A stretch of 64,000 bases of DNA, taken from assembly GCA_023213395.1 (NCBI GenBank), contig CM041465.1:114707741-114771740 (forward strand), written 5' to 3'. Positions 1-11,325 of this stretch are shown one piece after another. This stretch comes from Cycas panzhihuaensis (Eukaryota > Cycadophyta). The notes under the pieces were generated by a model that saw only the letters and a list, made by a program, of their open reading frames with translations, had not been told where the DNA came from and made no database searches. Position 1 is the stretch's first letter, and the number at the start of each line of letters is the position of its first letter. The position numbers were made by a program, and so were the translations under genes.

Positions 1-52
1 AGTTTAGATCTTGGTGGCGGTTTCAGGGTATTGGGACTATATATTCTCAACA
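1..52 (+). repeat. 3' end of the left LTR of copia-1
   Basis: These bases match the terminal part of the complete LTR at 4097-4742, including the stretch 'ttggtggc.gtt' and the end 'ttctcaaca'. The rest of this LTR lies left of the window. Confidence 0.9.
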
Positions 53-54
53 AG

Positions 55-67
55 TGGTATCAGAGCC
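55..67 (+). other. Primer-binding site of copia-1
   Basis: TGGTATCAGAGCC, complementary to the 3' end of initiator methionine tRNA, is intact and lies two bases after the LTR. This site primes minus-strand DNA synthesis in most plant copia elements. Confidence 0.92.
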
Positions 68-124
68 ACTTTTATTTTTGCAATGAGTTTGTGAAGGTTT
101 TGGTGTCAGCTTTCTCTACACAAA

Positions 125-905
125 ATGGTGAAATTGGCAAGTGCAAAGTTTAAGGTGGAGAAATTCAATGGCAATAACAACTTCGAGTTATGGAAACTAA
201 AAGCGTATGATGTTCTTGTACAACAGGATTTGTATAGAGCTCTTGCAGACAAAATAAAGAAACCTGCAGGGATGGACAATGATGAATGGGATGATCTAGA
301 TAAAAAGGCTCTTAGAATAATACAATTATACTTGGCATATAAAGTTCTATTTAACATCGCAGCGGAGCAGACAGCGATAATATTATAGACTCAATTGGAA
401 GGCCTATATATGACCAAATCAGTGACAAATCAAATCTACTTGAAGAGGTAGTTGTACTCATTACAAATGAAGGAAGGTACAAAAATTGCTAACCATTTAA
501 ATATTTTTAATACTCTTATTTATCAATTAGCTAGTATCGATGTCAAAATTGAGGATGAAGACAAAGTTGTTATCTTGTTATACTCATTACTAGAATCTTG
601 GGATAATATTGTCACCTCAATTAGTTTTAGCACTACAGATGAATTAGAATATGATTCTTTTATAAGTGCTTTGTTGATGGAAGAAGTATGGAGGAAGTCT
701 AGTCTTGAAACCTCCACACCAGAAGCCATGACAGAAAGGGGTAGAACAATTAATAGAGGATAAAGCTTCAGGGATACATCGAGGTCAAAGTCAAAAACCA
801 AGAAGAGTAAGCTCAGGTGTTGGCACTGTAATAAGACGGGTCACCTTAAGAAGGATTGCTACAAAAGGAAGGAGTTCTAGAAAAAGGAAGATCCTGCCAA
901 GGAGG
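125..905 (+). pseudogene. copia-1 gag with CCHC zinc knuckle (broken)
   Basis: Gag makes the virus-like particle. A start codon at 125 opens a frame of 87 residues ending at a TAG in the middle of the capsid region; related sequence continues in other frames (452-763) with motifs such as 'LQMKEGTKIANHL'. A CX2CX4HX4C zinc knuckle is intact at 818-859 (C-W-H-C-N-K-T-G-H-L-K-K-D-C). Several stops (near 386, 449, 761, 878) show it is dead. The same architecture recurs in copia-A from 41495. Confidence 0.85.
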
Positions 906-913
906 CGAATCAG

Positions 914-3900
914 GTGGAGTCAAATCAAGGTATGGATGATGATGTCTTAGTTACTTGTAATGTTTCTCATTATCACCATGACTGGTTATTAGATTCAGGT
1001 GCTTCACACCACATGTGTCTACACAAGAGTTGGTTCTCATCATACCAATCTCTTGATGGTAGTGATGTGCTTATGGGAAATGAAGTTTCTTGTAAGACAG
1101 TGGGTATTAGTAGCATCAGAATTAATATGTTCGATGGGGCAGTGAGAACATTAACTGAGGTTAGACATGTACCTGATCTGAAAAGGAATCTGATTTTCTT
1201 GGGTGAACTAGATTCTGGTGGTTTTAAGCATACAGGTCGTGAATGAGTCCTAAAGGTATCAAAGGGCACCTTGGTTGTTATGAAAGCCTCAAATAAAGGA
1301 AATCTTTATATTTTAGTAGGAAGTACAGATGTCAGCCAAGTAGCTATAGCATCAAAGACTGCAGAAGATCTAGATCAGTCATGGCATCAGAAACTTGGGC
1401 ACATGAGTGAGAGAGGACTTAAGGTGTTAATAAATCGTAAGTTACTTCCTGACTTACAACTTCTAGATTTGGCTTTTTGTAAACATTATGTTTTTGGAAA
1501 ACAATGTAGACTCTGGTTTAAAGTAGGGGGTCATACTAGTAAAGGCGTTCAGGATTACATACATTTAGATGTGTAGGGACTAGCCCCTAAAATATCTTAT
1601 GGAGGATCATTATACTTTGTCATATTTATAGATGATTACCCGAGGAAGTTATGGGTCTATTTTTTGAAAAGAAAATCTAAAGTGTTCAGTGTGTTTAAGC
1701 AGTTCAAGGCTCTAGTTGAGAACAACACTGGTAAGACAATCAAATATTTAAGAACTGATAATGGAGGTAAGTTCAACTCCTTAGAGTTTGAAACCTATTG
1801 CAGAGAATCTAGGATTGAAAGATACAAGACCACTAACTATACTCCACAGCAAAATGGCATTGTTAAGTGCATGAATAGGACACTCTTGGAAAGAGTAAGA
1901 AGCATGCTAAGTAATGTTGGAGTGGAGCAGGGCTTGTGGGCAGAAGCTATTCAAACAACTTGTTATCTGGTAAATAGGTCACCATCACTTACAATAGACT
2001 ACAAGATTCCTGAAGAGGTATGGACTGGACATCCATGTAACTATTCAAATTTGAGAGTTTTTGGTTGTGATGCTTATGTCTGGACTGATAAAAGTAAACG
2101 TTCAAAGTTAGACCCAAAATCCAAGAAATGTATCTTTGTTGGTTATGGTGATAAAGATGGTATAAAGGGATACAAGTTGTGGAATCCTACTGCCCATAAA
2201 ATCACCATTAACAGAGATGTATTTGATGAATCTCCCCTTTTAAAATCAGACAATGTAGAAGTTGAAGTGAAACAGGAGCAGAAAGATGAATATTAACAGG
2301 TCAAGTTTAAAACCTAGCCATCTTTGGAATCAGAAGAACAGGAAGATCTTTTTGAAGATGAATTTGTAATAGATTTACAGGAGTATGGAGACACTCCTCT
2401 GCCAACAGTTAGAAGATCTATATGAGTGAGTCATCCACCTGACATGTACAACCCATCTACTTCTATTATTTTGGTTTCTAATGATGGTGAGCCTACATGT
2501 TATCAAGAAGTAGTAGATGATATCCATAGTGAGATGTGAAAGAGGGCTATGTAGGAAGAGATAGATGTATTGAAGAAAAATAATTCATGGGACTTGGTAG
2601 AACTTCCACATGGTAGGAATACTATTGGTTGTAGGTGGGTTTTTAAGATGAAAACAGATGTTGATGGAAAGGTTAATAAATATAGGGCAAGACTAGTGGC
2701 TAAAGGCTTTGCACAGAAAGCAGGTATTGACTTTCATGAGATCTTTTTACCAGTTGTCAAACTTATTTCAATTCGAGTGTTGTTAGCATTGGTGGCTTCT
2801 CTTGATTTGGAGTTGGATCAGTTAGATGTAAAAATAACTTTTCTATATGGAGATTTAGATGAGGAGATCTATATGGATCAACGAGAAGGGTTTATATAAG
2901 ATGGCAGAAAAAGACTTATTTACAGTCTCAAGAAATCATTGTATGGCCTAAAGCAATCTCCCAGGCAATGGTACAAGAAGTTTGATGCCTTCATGGAGAG
3001 CCAAAATTTTAAAAGAAGTGAGTATGATCATTATGTTTACTTTAAATTTATAGACAATGGCTTATTCATTATATTGGTATTATATGTTGATGACATGCTA
3101 GTTGCAAGCAAGAGCATGAAAGAAATCAATAAGTTAAAGGCTCAATTAGATAGGACTTTTGATATGAAGGATCTAGGAGCTGCAAAATAAATCTTAGGTA
3201 TAGAGATACACAGAGACAGGAAAGATAGTAAGCTATGGTTATCACAGCAGTAATATGTGGAGAAGGTACTAACCAGGTTTGGTATAGTAAATGTGAAACC
3301 AGTGAGTATCCCATTGGCTTCCCATTTCATGCTTTCTTCGAGTATGAGTCCTAGTAATAAAGAAGAAAAGGATTACATATCTTGTGTGCCTTATGCTAGT
3401 GCAGTAGGAAGTTTGATATATTCCATGGTATATACAAGACCTGACATTTTACATGCAATCAGTGTAGTTAGCAGATTTATGGAAAATTCAGAAAAGGAAT
3501 ATTGGGCAACAGTGAAATGGGTGTTTCAGTATTTGAGAGGCACAAGTGACTATTGCATCACCTTTTGAGGTACAGATAATCAAGTTTGTAGATATGTTGA
3601 TTCAGACTTTACAGGAGATTTAGATAAGAGAAGGTCTACTTCAGGTTATGTATTCACTCTTGCAAATGGTCCAGTTAGTTGGATGTCAAAATTATAGAGC
3701 ACAATTACATTATCAACTACAGAAGTTGAATATGTTACTGTAACGCATTCTTATAAAGAAGTAAACTGGTTACAGGGTCTATTGGTTGAGCTTGGAAGGA
3801 AACAAAAAAAGGTAAAGGTACTTTGTGACAGTCAAAGTGCCATTTACTTAGCCAAGAATCTAGCTTATCACAGTAGAATAAAGCATATTGCTCTTAAGTA

Positions 3901-4048
3901 CCATTTTGTTAGACAGGTTATGGAAGCAAGTGGAGTGTCACATGAGAAGGTTGATACAAAACATAATTGTGCTGATATGTTCACAAAACCAGTACCATTA
4001 GAGAAGTTCAAATGGTATTTGACTTCTCTTAGCTTGCAAAAAAGATGA
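914..4048 (+). pseudogene. copia-1 pol: protease, integrase, RT and RNase H (broken)
   Basis: The remnants are in copia order. Protease: W-L-L-D-S-G-A-S-H-H at 983-1012, catalytic Asp kept at 992. GAG-pre-integrase zinc region: 1271-1576 ('WHQKLGHMS'). Integrase core: about 1600-2296, with 'RTDNGG' kept, but the catalytic Glu of the usual V-E-R-M-N-R motif is replaced (I-V-K-C-M-N-R near 1860). RT: about 2560-3260, with 'KYRARLVAKGF' and the catalytic Y-V-D-D at 3083-3094. RNase H: about 3590-4048, ending 'CADMFTKPVPLEKFKW'. The frame is cut by in-frame stops and shifts at roughly ten places. Copia-A carries a collinear copy. Confidence 0.9.
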
Positions 4049-4085
4049 TGAAGGGTCCAGGAAAGGTACCAGGTAATTTGTTGTC

Positions 4086-4096
4086 AAGGTGGAGAT
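4086..4096 (+). other. Polypurine tract of copia-1
   Basis: AAGGTGGAGAT directly precedes the 3' LTR and matches the position and purine bias of a plus-strand primer. Copia-A has the related 'aaagtggagat' before its right LTR. Confidence 0.8.
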
Positions 4097-4742
4097 TGTT
4101 AGAATGTGACAACAAATGGTTGGGAGGCTAAAATTTTGACATGTTAGCAGTGTGGGTTCCCCCCTAAACCTTTCTCGGGGGGTTTCAAGGGGGGCGGGAG
4201 GCCCCTTTGGCGAGGAAGTGCGTGGGGAATAGAACACCCCCGCTAAGAGGGGGTTCAGGGGTGATAACCCCTGACTCAAAAAATTAATACTGGAAACTAT
4301 ATTAAATTGTAAAGAAAATCAGGGTCATTCGATAAAAATACCCTAGATTCTATGGTCAAGATTTATGCTATGTATGAGCCACTCATGCAGCCCAATTTAG
4401 GGCATATTTCTTTATGTTGAGGTTGTTCAATGTACTATAAGTAGGGCGGTGACTGGTTGTTATTGCTGAGAGTACTCTACTACTAGTTATGTATATTATC
4501 TCCATTCTGTGACAATAAAGATCGATACATTTCCTGTATGGATGTTTTCCTAGCACACTGCTGGGGTTTTACCACGTTATATCGGGTGTACATTTTATGC
4601 TTAGCTTTCTTATTCATTTTATTGTTGTATCTCTGATTTAAGAACTTGCATGTAATTTTAGTTTCGATTCCTGTAACTAGTTGGAAGAATAGTTTAGATT
4701 TTGGTGGCAGTTCCAAGGTATTGGGACCCTGTATTCTCAACA
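4097..4742 (+). repeat. Right LTR of copia-1 (646 bp)
   Basis: Starts TGTTAGAATGTGACAAC and ends TTCTCAACA, so it has TG...CA ends. The solo LTR at 52892-53537 is also 646 bp. A G/C-rich block at 4152-4272 with runs of five to six G or C interrupts an otherwise AT-rich sequence and is shared by all LTRs of the family. No start or end of a protein gene was recognised in it. Confidence 0.93.
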
Positions 4743-5019
4743 AATCAATGACAACTTTTGTTTCATGTATTAGGATTTCCTATTCCTATTGGTACATCTA
4801 GTTATATCCTCTCTTTTGATCTAGCCACTTTGCCTAGCTAAGTTAACCATGTTTTTAATAATATTCCCCCATTTTATACTGAGATTATTAAAGATAACAT
4901 AAATATCAAACATGTCATCATTAATAAAGGATCATTAGTTAAGTTATTCCTCTTCGTCTTGTTGGAGACTTAAAGATCTTAGTTTTTTGTCCTTGTGAAT
5001 GGATTTTCCAAGATTATGA

Positions 5020-5340
5020 TAAGAACTAAAAGGTTCATCTTAGCTAAATCACTCTTCCCCTTACTCTAGAGGGAAAAATGGTCTTTACTAAACTTATGAT
5101 CATTAATCTTGACTTGGAATATAACATCTTTTTGGGTAGACCTTGGATTACCCAAATAGTTGATGTTTGTTCTTCCCTTTTTGGTGAACTCTGGTTCATC
5201 CATGAAGGTGAATTAAAATTTGTTAAACATAAACCTAAACTGATCAAGTAATATGTTCCTCTCTTTGAAACTATTATTAAACATTGTAAATCCTCCAATT
5301 CATCATATTACTTTTTTTAATCTTTAGGTTTAGGTCAGTA
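5020..5340 (+). pseudogene. Tat element protease region (broken)
   Basis: A readable stretch at about 5070-5245 contains 'LEYNIFLGRPWI', the retropepsin C-terminal signature seen in plant gypsy polyproteins, followed by a decayed stretch that probably links protease to RT. The active-site Asp region upstream (about 4.85-5.0 kb) is too decayed to call. The stop after 'HKPKLIK' and later stops show the gene is dead. Confidence 0.7.
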
Positions 5341-6349
5341 CTTCATTATTCAAACTCTTCCTTCCCAGGGAGAAGTAAAAGATGTGGATATGGTTAAAAT
5401 CATTCCTTTTAATCCAAGTTCTTTCTCTTCTTCTTATTTTGAAGAAGTTACATCATATTCTAGTTAGTCTTGTGAAGAATCTTCTTAATTCAAGTTGTTA
5501 ATCCAGATCTTCCATTTCTGAGTGAGTGTCATTTCTCACAAGTCTTATATTTACCTTCAATCATAAGTGTTGTAGCTTCTTCTAATGAGACTACTCAGCC
5601 ATTTAAACAAGTGGCTTCATCCTCATGTAATATTCTTATATCAATCATAGCTCTTTTTTTTATCTCCTCATTTTATTACATGGCATAATAGACAAGAAAA
5701 GAAGTTATTATTACATAGACTTAGTACCTAGTAATAAAGTTATTTCACCTTTCACTTCATCTCAAATAAATCAAATTTCATCTAATGGAGTTTAAGAGAT
5801 TAACTTGGTTTTAACTACTTCTTTTACTTTGTGTCACTCTATTGATGATTCTCCATCATCTCTTATTTAGATGACTATATCAACTCCTAATTATTCTCTT
5901 GAATATGAAGAGTTTAAATAATCTTTTACCTCAACTTAGGAGTTTATCAATAGATGTATTTTATTTACTCAAGTCCCTTCTATCATTGAACTCTCTCCAA
6001 CCCATCAAGATCTTTTACCTAAATATCCCTAGATTGTTAAGTCATTATCTTCTTCATCTGCCCTATTAAGAATGTTATTCTGATTAATCTCTTCTATCTA
6101 GATCATTTTAAAAATGATGAAACAATTCTTAAGCATTTGGTTGGTTCTACCTCTAATCTTCCTTCTTACTATTATAAGTTAGGTTTTTCAAAAGTAATAT
6201 ACTCTGATTCATCGTTATTCACTCATTTTTAGCCTAAGGAACCATCGTCTTTTATAGAACCTGCTCCTCTTTATTTTGAAGAACTCCAAAAATCATCAAA
6301 GTTGGAGCTAATTGTCCTCCTAAAGAGGTCTCCTAATTTAAAGATCTCT

Positions 6350-7140
6350 TTTAAGAATTTTATTTTATTTTTGCTTGGAATTATAGTGATATGCAAGGCC
6401 TCCACCTTAATATCATTGTCCATAATATTATTACTACCCTACGCATAAAGATAAAACATCAGAAATAAAGACCTATTCATTCTTGTCTCTCTTTAGCAAT
6501 TAAATAAGAAGTTGATAAACTATTGAAAGCTGGATTCATCAAAAGTGTCAATTACTCTCAATGGGTTTCAAATATAATTTTGATTATCAAGAAGAATGGA
6601 TTTATTCAAATTTACACTAACTTTTGAGACATCAATAATTCTTGTCCTAAAGACAACTTTTCCCTTCCTTTTCTTAATTGAATTTGGGACCGAACCATTT
6701 TCTTTGAAGTCATGTCTCTTATGGATGGCTTTTCTCTGGGTATAATCAAATCTCTATTACACTCCATGATCATCATAAAATAACTTTCACCACCCCTTGG
6801 GGAACTTTTATTTACAAATTCATGCCTTTCAAATTGAAAAATGTTAGAGCTACATATCAAAGAACCATGATTTTTATTTTCCATGACTTGATTGGTAATA
6901 TTATAGTTGTGTATCTCGATGATACACTTGCTCTTTATTGGCAATGATAAGACCATTTTCATGATTTAAGAATAATCTTTGAAAGATGCCACAAGTATTG
7001 TTTATATTTTAACACCCTTAAATATATTATTGTGATTACTTTTGGAAGAATGTTGGGTAATATTATCTGTTATAATAGAATTAGGGTCAATCCTAATAAA
7101 GTTAAGGCAATCATTAAAATGCCTCCTCCCATAACCCAAA
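6350..7140 (+). pseudogene. Tat element reverse transcriptase (broken)
   Basis: The translation contains 'FAWNYSDMQGLH', 'EVDKLLKAGFIKSVNY', 'FSLPF' and 'FFEVMSLMDGFS', the ordered motifs of a Tat/Ogre-type RT. The catalytic Y-L-D-D at 6912-6923 is intact. There are at least five in-frame stops and several frameshifts. The opposite strand has an open frame of 116 codons here, which I read as a chance shadow. Confidence 0.85.
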
Positions 7141-7159
7141 AATAAATTAAATCTTTCTT

Positions 7160-7720
7160 AGGTAGACTTGGTTTTCTTAGGTGCTTTATTATTAATTTTA
7201 CATTAGATGCAAAACCTCTTACCAATCTCCTAAAGAAAGATGTCACACTTCAGTGGACCCCTCAAACTCAAGAATCTTTTAACAAGTTAAAGTGAGCTTT
7301 AGTAATAGCTCCTGTGCTTGCTCCTTTAATCTTTACTAAGCCTTTTATTTTGTATACTTCTTCCATGGAATAGTCATTAGTAGGAATGTTTTCACAAGAA
7401 GATGACATTAGTAATGAATGGGCCATCTACTTCATTAGTAGAATACTAGTTACCACCAAGCTTTATTATCCTTTTGTAGATAAAGAATGTCTTTTCTTAA
7501 TCTTTGATACCAAGAAGCTATGCCATTATCTTCTTGGTAATACAATCTTCCTTATCATTCAATCCAATCCTATTAGATATTTGTTAACTAAAACAAACCT
7601 TATTGGGTACCTAGGTAAGTGGTTGTTGTTATTACAAGAGTTTGATTTCCATATTATCAACAGAAATTCTAAGAAAGGAATGGTTATAGTTTAGATCATG
7701 TTCGATGCTTATTTACTAAA
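7160..7720 (+). pseudogene. Tat element RNase H (broken, longest open piece 7386-7694)
   Basis: RNase H removes the RNA strand of the RNA-DNA hybrid during reverse transcription. Motifs such as 'TLQWTPQTQESFNKLK', 'EWAIYFISR' and 'YYPFVDKECLFLIF' occur in the expected order after RT, and 'KWLLLLQEFDFHI' closes the domain. The piece at 7386-7694 is open for 102 codons; upstream codons are interrupted by stops at 7294 and 7371. Confidence 0.8.
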
Positions 7721-7949
7721 TCTTAGTAATCAACCTACTGATGATAGACTTCTTAATAAATATATTCTCCAAATCTAGGCTATTCCTTTTAATGAGCCTT
7801 GGTATAGAGAGATCAAATCCTACCTGTGTGATCAAACCCTTCCTTCTTCCTCTACATCAAAGAAGAGAAGATGAATTTGGGTTGCTACCTGATAATATCT
7901 TTTACTTAATGATGTACTTTATAAATGTTTTTTTGATGGGATTCAATTA

Positions 7950-9050
7950 AGATGTCTCTCTCTTGATGAAGCTCTTACTACCCTAACAAAATATCACAAT
8001 GAAATATTTGGTGGTTACTTTGGTGGCTAATCCATTGCTTAATGTATCCTTTGTATGGGATATTATTAGGCTACCTTGTTTAAAGACACTGATGCTTATG
8101 TTTATAAGTATGAGAAATGCTAATCCCATGCTACTTTAATTCATAAACCTACCTAAAAATTAAAATCTATTATTTCTCCTTAGCCCTTTTCTTAATAAGG
8201 TTTATATCTCGTTGAACAAATCTTCCACACATCTTTTAATGGTCATAAGTTCATTATCACTACTACAGAATACTTTAATAAATAAAGTGAAGCCATTTAA
8301 TTAGTTTTGGATATGGGAAATGTAGTTACGACTTTCATTTTTTAATATATTATTGGTAGATTTGGGGTTCCTGATGTTATAATCATCAATAATGGATCCT
8401 TATTTTATAATCCTTATATGAATAAACTTTGTGATAAATTTTATATCACACATAGATTGTTGACCCCATTTCATCGATAAGCTAATTACTAAGTAGAAGC
8501 ATTTAATAAGACTTTGGATAATTTTTTAGCCAAGACTATTACAAATTCGCATAGAGATTAGCATACTTAGTTATTGCCAGTATTATGGGCATATCAAACT
8601 CTATTAGAAATGCCGTTGGTATGATACCTTTCTCTTTGGTTTATGGTGTTGAAGTAATCCTCCCTTTAGAAGTTGAAATCCCTTCATTATATATTTCATT
8701 AAAAGAGTTTGTTGATGAAGAGTTTTAAAGGGAAGCATACCTTTTAGAACTTAAAAAAGTAGATGAAACTTATCTTAAGGCATTACAAAATAGTTTGACT
8801 TCTAAAGATAGAATTCAATCCACCCATGATAGATAACTTAGACCTAGAAAATTTTGTGTTGGTTAAAAGGTACTAAATTTAGAATATCTACATGATAAAT
8901 AATGTAAACTTTCTCCAAAATGGGCTAGTCCATACTTGATTATTGAAGACCTAGAGAATGGTGCCTACTAAATTTCTACATTAAAGGGCCTGTAGTTTAA
9001 AAATCCCATTAATTCTCAATATTTAAGAGGATAAATTATGGCTCTAAAAA
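7950..9050 (+). pseudogene. Tat element integrase (broken, catalytic residues lost)
   Basis: Ordered integrase motifs occur at about 8040-8950: a decayed zinc-binding segment, 'GHKFIITTTEYFNK', 'IIGRFGVPDVIIINNGSLF', 'FNKTLDNFLAKTI', 'EVEIPSLY' and a C-terminal 'KWASPYLIIEDLENGAY'. The first catalytic Asp region reads L-Y-L-V and the second reads N-N-G instead of D-N-G, so the DDE triad is destroyed. The third residue, Glu in V-E-A-F-N-K, remains. At least eight stops are present. Confidence 0.82.
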
Positions 9051-10784
9051 GTTATATTATTTAATGAGCTAAAATTATAGATAATCTTGTTCTTCAACTA
9101 CTCTCAATGTTCTTTCAGTTTTCTCTCAGCTTTATCAAGTTATATTCTACCAACCATATAAGACTATTACCTTCTTTTAGCATAAGTATTAGTTGTTGGA
9201 ATTATTTCCTATCACTATCTTTTATCTTTTGAGCTTTAAGCTTAAAAGAAAACTTCAATTCCAAACTTCATTCTTGATAGTTACTTACAATACAAGATCT
9301 ATTTTATCAATCTCAGTTATTATACCAATTGTTTGATCTACTTTATACACCTTTTATTTTTCACCCTTAAGGTTTCTTGTTGATTATCTATCATCTACTT
9401 TTTCTTTTATATTTTTTTTCTAATTCTTGGTTTCCTTTATTTATACTCCTAAAGTAAATACTCATTCTGCCACATTCCCTATATGATTAGAGATATCATG
9501 ATTTAGATTTCCTTTATTTCCCTAGGTTCAATCCTTGAGGAGTTTGATTACTTTTATCCCATTTTAGTTTCATTAAAAATGAATAATCCTTAGTACATTA
9601 AGAAGAGATATGTTATAATTAGATGATTCTCAAATCCTCTCTCTTGTAAATATTGAAAAGAAGTTCAAAAAGAGAGAGAGGTCTAAAAATACTATTATTA
9701 CCATTCTCTTGTAACCTGGAGCAAGACAGTTGGCAACTTCATCCCTACCTATATTTATTATAGGTCATGTTTATTTAGGTAGGTCACTCAAATTTTTAGA
9801 TCCAGTTGCTTGGGTCCACCATGGCCTCAATTATGATTGAACATTATTTGACATCCTTTGGATCATTAGATTATTATCTTAATTATGATGTTAACCTTTA
9901 CTCCTTACAGTCGACACAATTTTTCTATTATTTTACACTAACTCCTTACAGATTGATTCTTATGACTTCCTTTTATCGATCCCTCTATCTCCAAATTCAG
10001 TTCCTATTTCTTTTATGGCATTGAGTATATTCACTAATGGAGGTAGTGGAGGTAACCTAGGAATATCTACTATTGCATGGGTGATATATAATAATAATTA
10101 TAATCAGTCTCCTATCAAAAAGAGTAGATAATGAAAAGAAAAATAATGATCAATCACATTCAAAGTATAATAACCAACACATACATTGACTCATCTCCTC
10201 CTAAGGGCTCTACCATCATCCCCTCTACTAGTTGTATCCCATCTCCTAGAGGTTGTTTAAGAGCCTCTCCTACTCTATCTCCTCCCTCATCTTCTGTCAC
10301 TTATTATTGCCTAATGGAACCTACGTCCATGCTCTAAATGAACCCTCCCCTACCATCATTAGCTCCTTTTATCTCTTAGAGTATCTCTCTACCTCCTCTC
10401 CTGCCTCCTCTAGATGATGGCTCTCATCTCTCTCTCCTTCCTCCTTTAGTAGGCTACTAAGGTATTTTCCCTCTCCCTACTTGCCCACCTAGATGTCATC
10501 CTCTCTCTCCTCCTCTTATAAAAAGGGTCCTTTTGAATTTTGGTTAGATTTTTTCTTTTAATCTATTTAATTCCCTCAGGTTGATCAGTTTCAATTTTGG
10601 TTTCTACAATCACAATACGCATCTTTTCAATTCAAAATTCTGTCATTTTGCCCTATTGAGAAAAGTCTCTTTTATGCTATTAAAAGTCAATCTTTTATTG
10701 ATGATTTTTATAGTTTTCAATGTAGTAGATTTAGATTATTCTCTCATTGTTAGTAACTCTTATCAAGCTCTGAGTTACTAGTTG
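9051..10784 (+). other. Non-coding tail of the Tat element, first part
   Basis: No protein motif was recognised. AT-rich sequence to about 10.1 kb is followed by a pyrimidine-rich block at about 10190-10525 with many 'ctcctc' and 'cctcctctc' runs. Short open frames here (for example 9806-10024, 10131-10337) look like low-complexity chance ORFs. Confidence 0.5.
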
Positions 10785-11090
10785 CTAATAAGTCTAAATT
10801 ATAACAGTATTATACTTTAAAAACCCACCTATTAAAGAGCTAAATTTATGACAATAATTACACTCTGAAACATGATTATTGATGAGCCTAAACTATGATA
10901 ATCATACTCTAAAAAGTCACCTACTAATGAGTTTAAACTATGGTAGTCTTAAGCTTCAAAAAATCACCTATTAATAAGCATATAAACTATGGCAATCCAT
11001 CCCATCTAGCTCTAAAAAGTCACATGTTAATAAACTTATAAACTATAACAGTCAATCTCTCATGCTCCAATAAAGGGATCTTACCTCTAA
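10785..11090 (+). repeat. Degenerate tandem repeat in the Tat 3' tail, array 1
   Basis: About five units of 55-65 bp share the core 'taaactatg.caatc...ctctaaaaagtcacctattaata'. Copies of 'taaactatg' or a variant begin near 10855-11040. Tandem arrays between pol and the 3' LTR are known for Tat/Ogre elements. Confidence 0.65.
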
Positions 11091-11099
11091 AGTATGGTT

Positions 11100-11325
11100 A
11101 ATAAGGTGAAATTATGACCAATTGGTTTAAAATCCCATGTAATTTATGGGAATCCTTGGTAGTACCTTTTGTTTAGTGAGTTGTAAGTCACATATAGTTT
11201 ATGGGAATCTTTGATAATGAAATGGATCAAGTTGTAAGCCCTATACAATTTGTGGGCATTCTTGTATTAGTTCATCCTTTAAGCCCTATCTATTTAGTAG
11301 ACATTTTAGTAGTACCCTTCTGTTA
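11100..11325 (+). repeat. Degenerate tandem repeat in the Tat 3' tail, array 2
   Basis: Four units of about 45-60 bp share 'gtaagccc.ata.a.tttatgggaatctt.g.tagta'. This array has a different unit from the array just upstream. No coding role is apparent. Confidence 0.6.

Larger units (their letters stand above)
1..4742 (+). mobile_element. Ty1/copia retrotransposon copia-1, left LTR truncated by window edge
   Basis: The element reads 5' LTR tail, primer-binding site, gag, protease, integrase, RT, RNase H, polypurine tract and 3' LTR. The order gag-PR-INT-RT-RH is diagnostic of Ty1/copia. The last 52 bases of the left LTR match the end of the right LTR (about 4691-4742). Copia-A at 40757-52276 and the solo LTR at 52892-53537 belong to the same family. 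The reading frame is broken by many stops and frameshifts, so it is not autonomous. Its right flank (from 4743) is coding sequence of a Tat-type gypsy element, so copia-1 inserted into that element. The expected left target-site duplication lies outside the window; the right flank begins AATCA. Confidence 0.93.

Noticed and set aside
6612-6962. 116-codon minus-strand frame
   Set aside because: Antisense to the Tat RT, whose motifs are readable in order on the plus strand.
10131-10337. 68-codon frame rich in Ser and Pro
   Set aside because: Low-complexity pyrimidine-rich sequence in the Tat tail.
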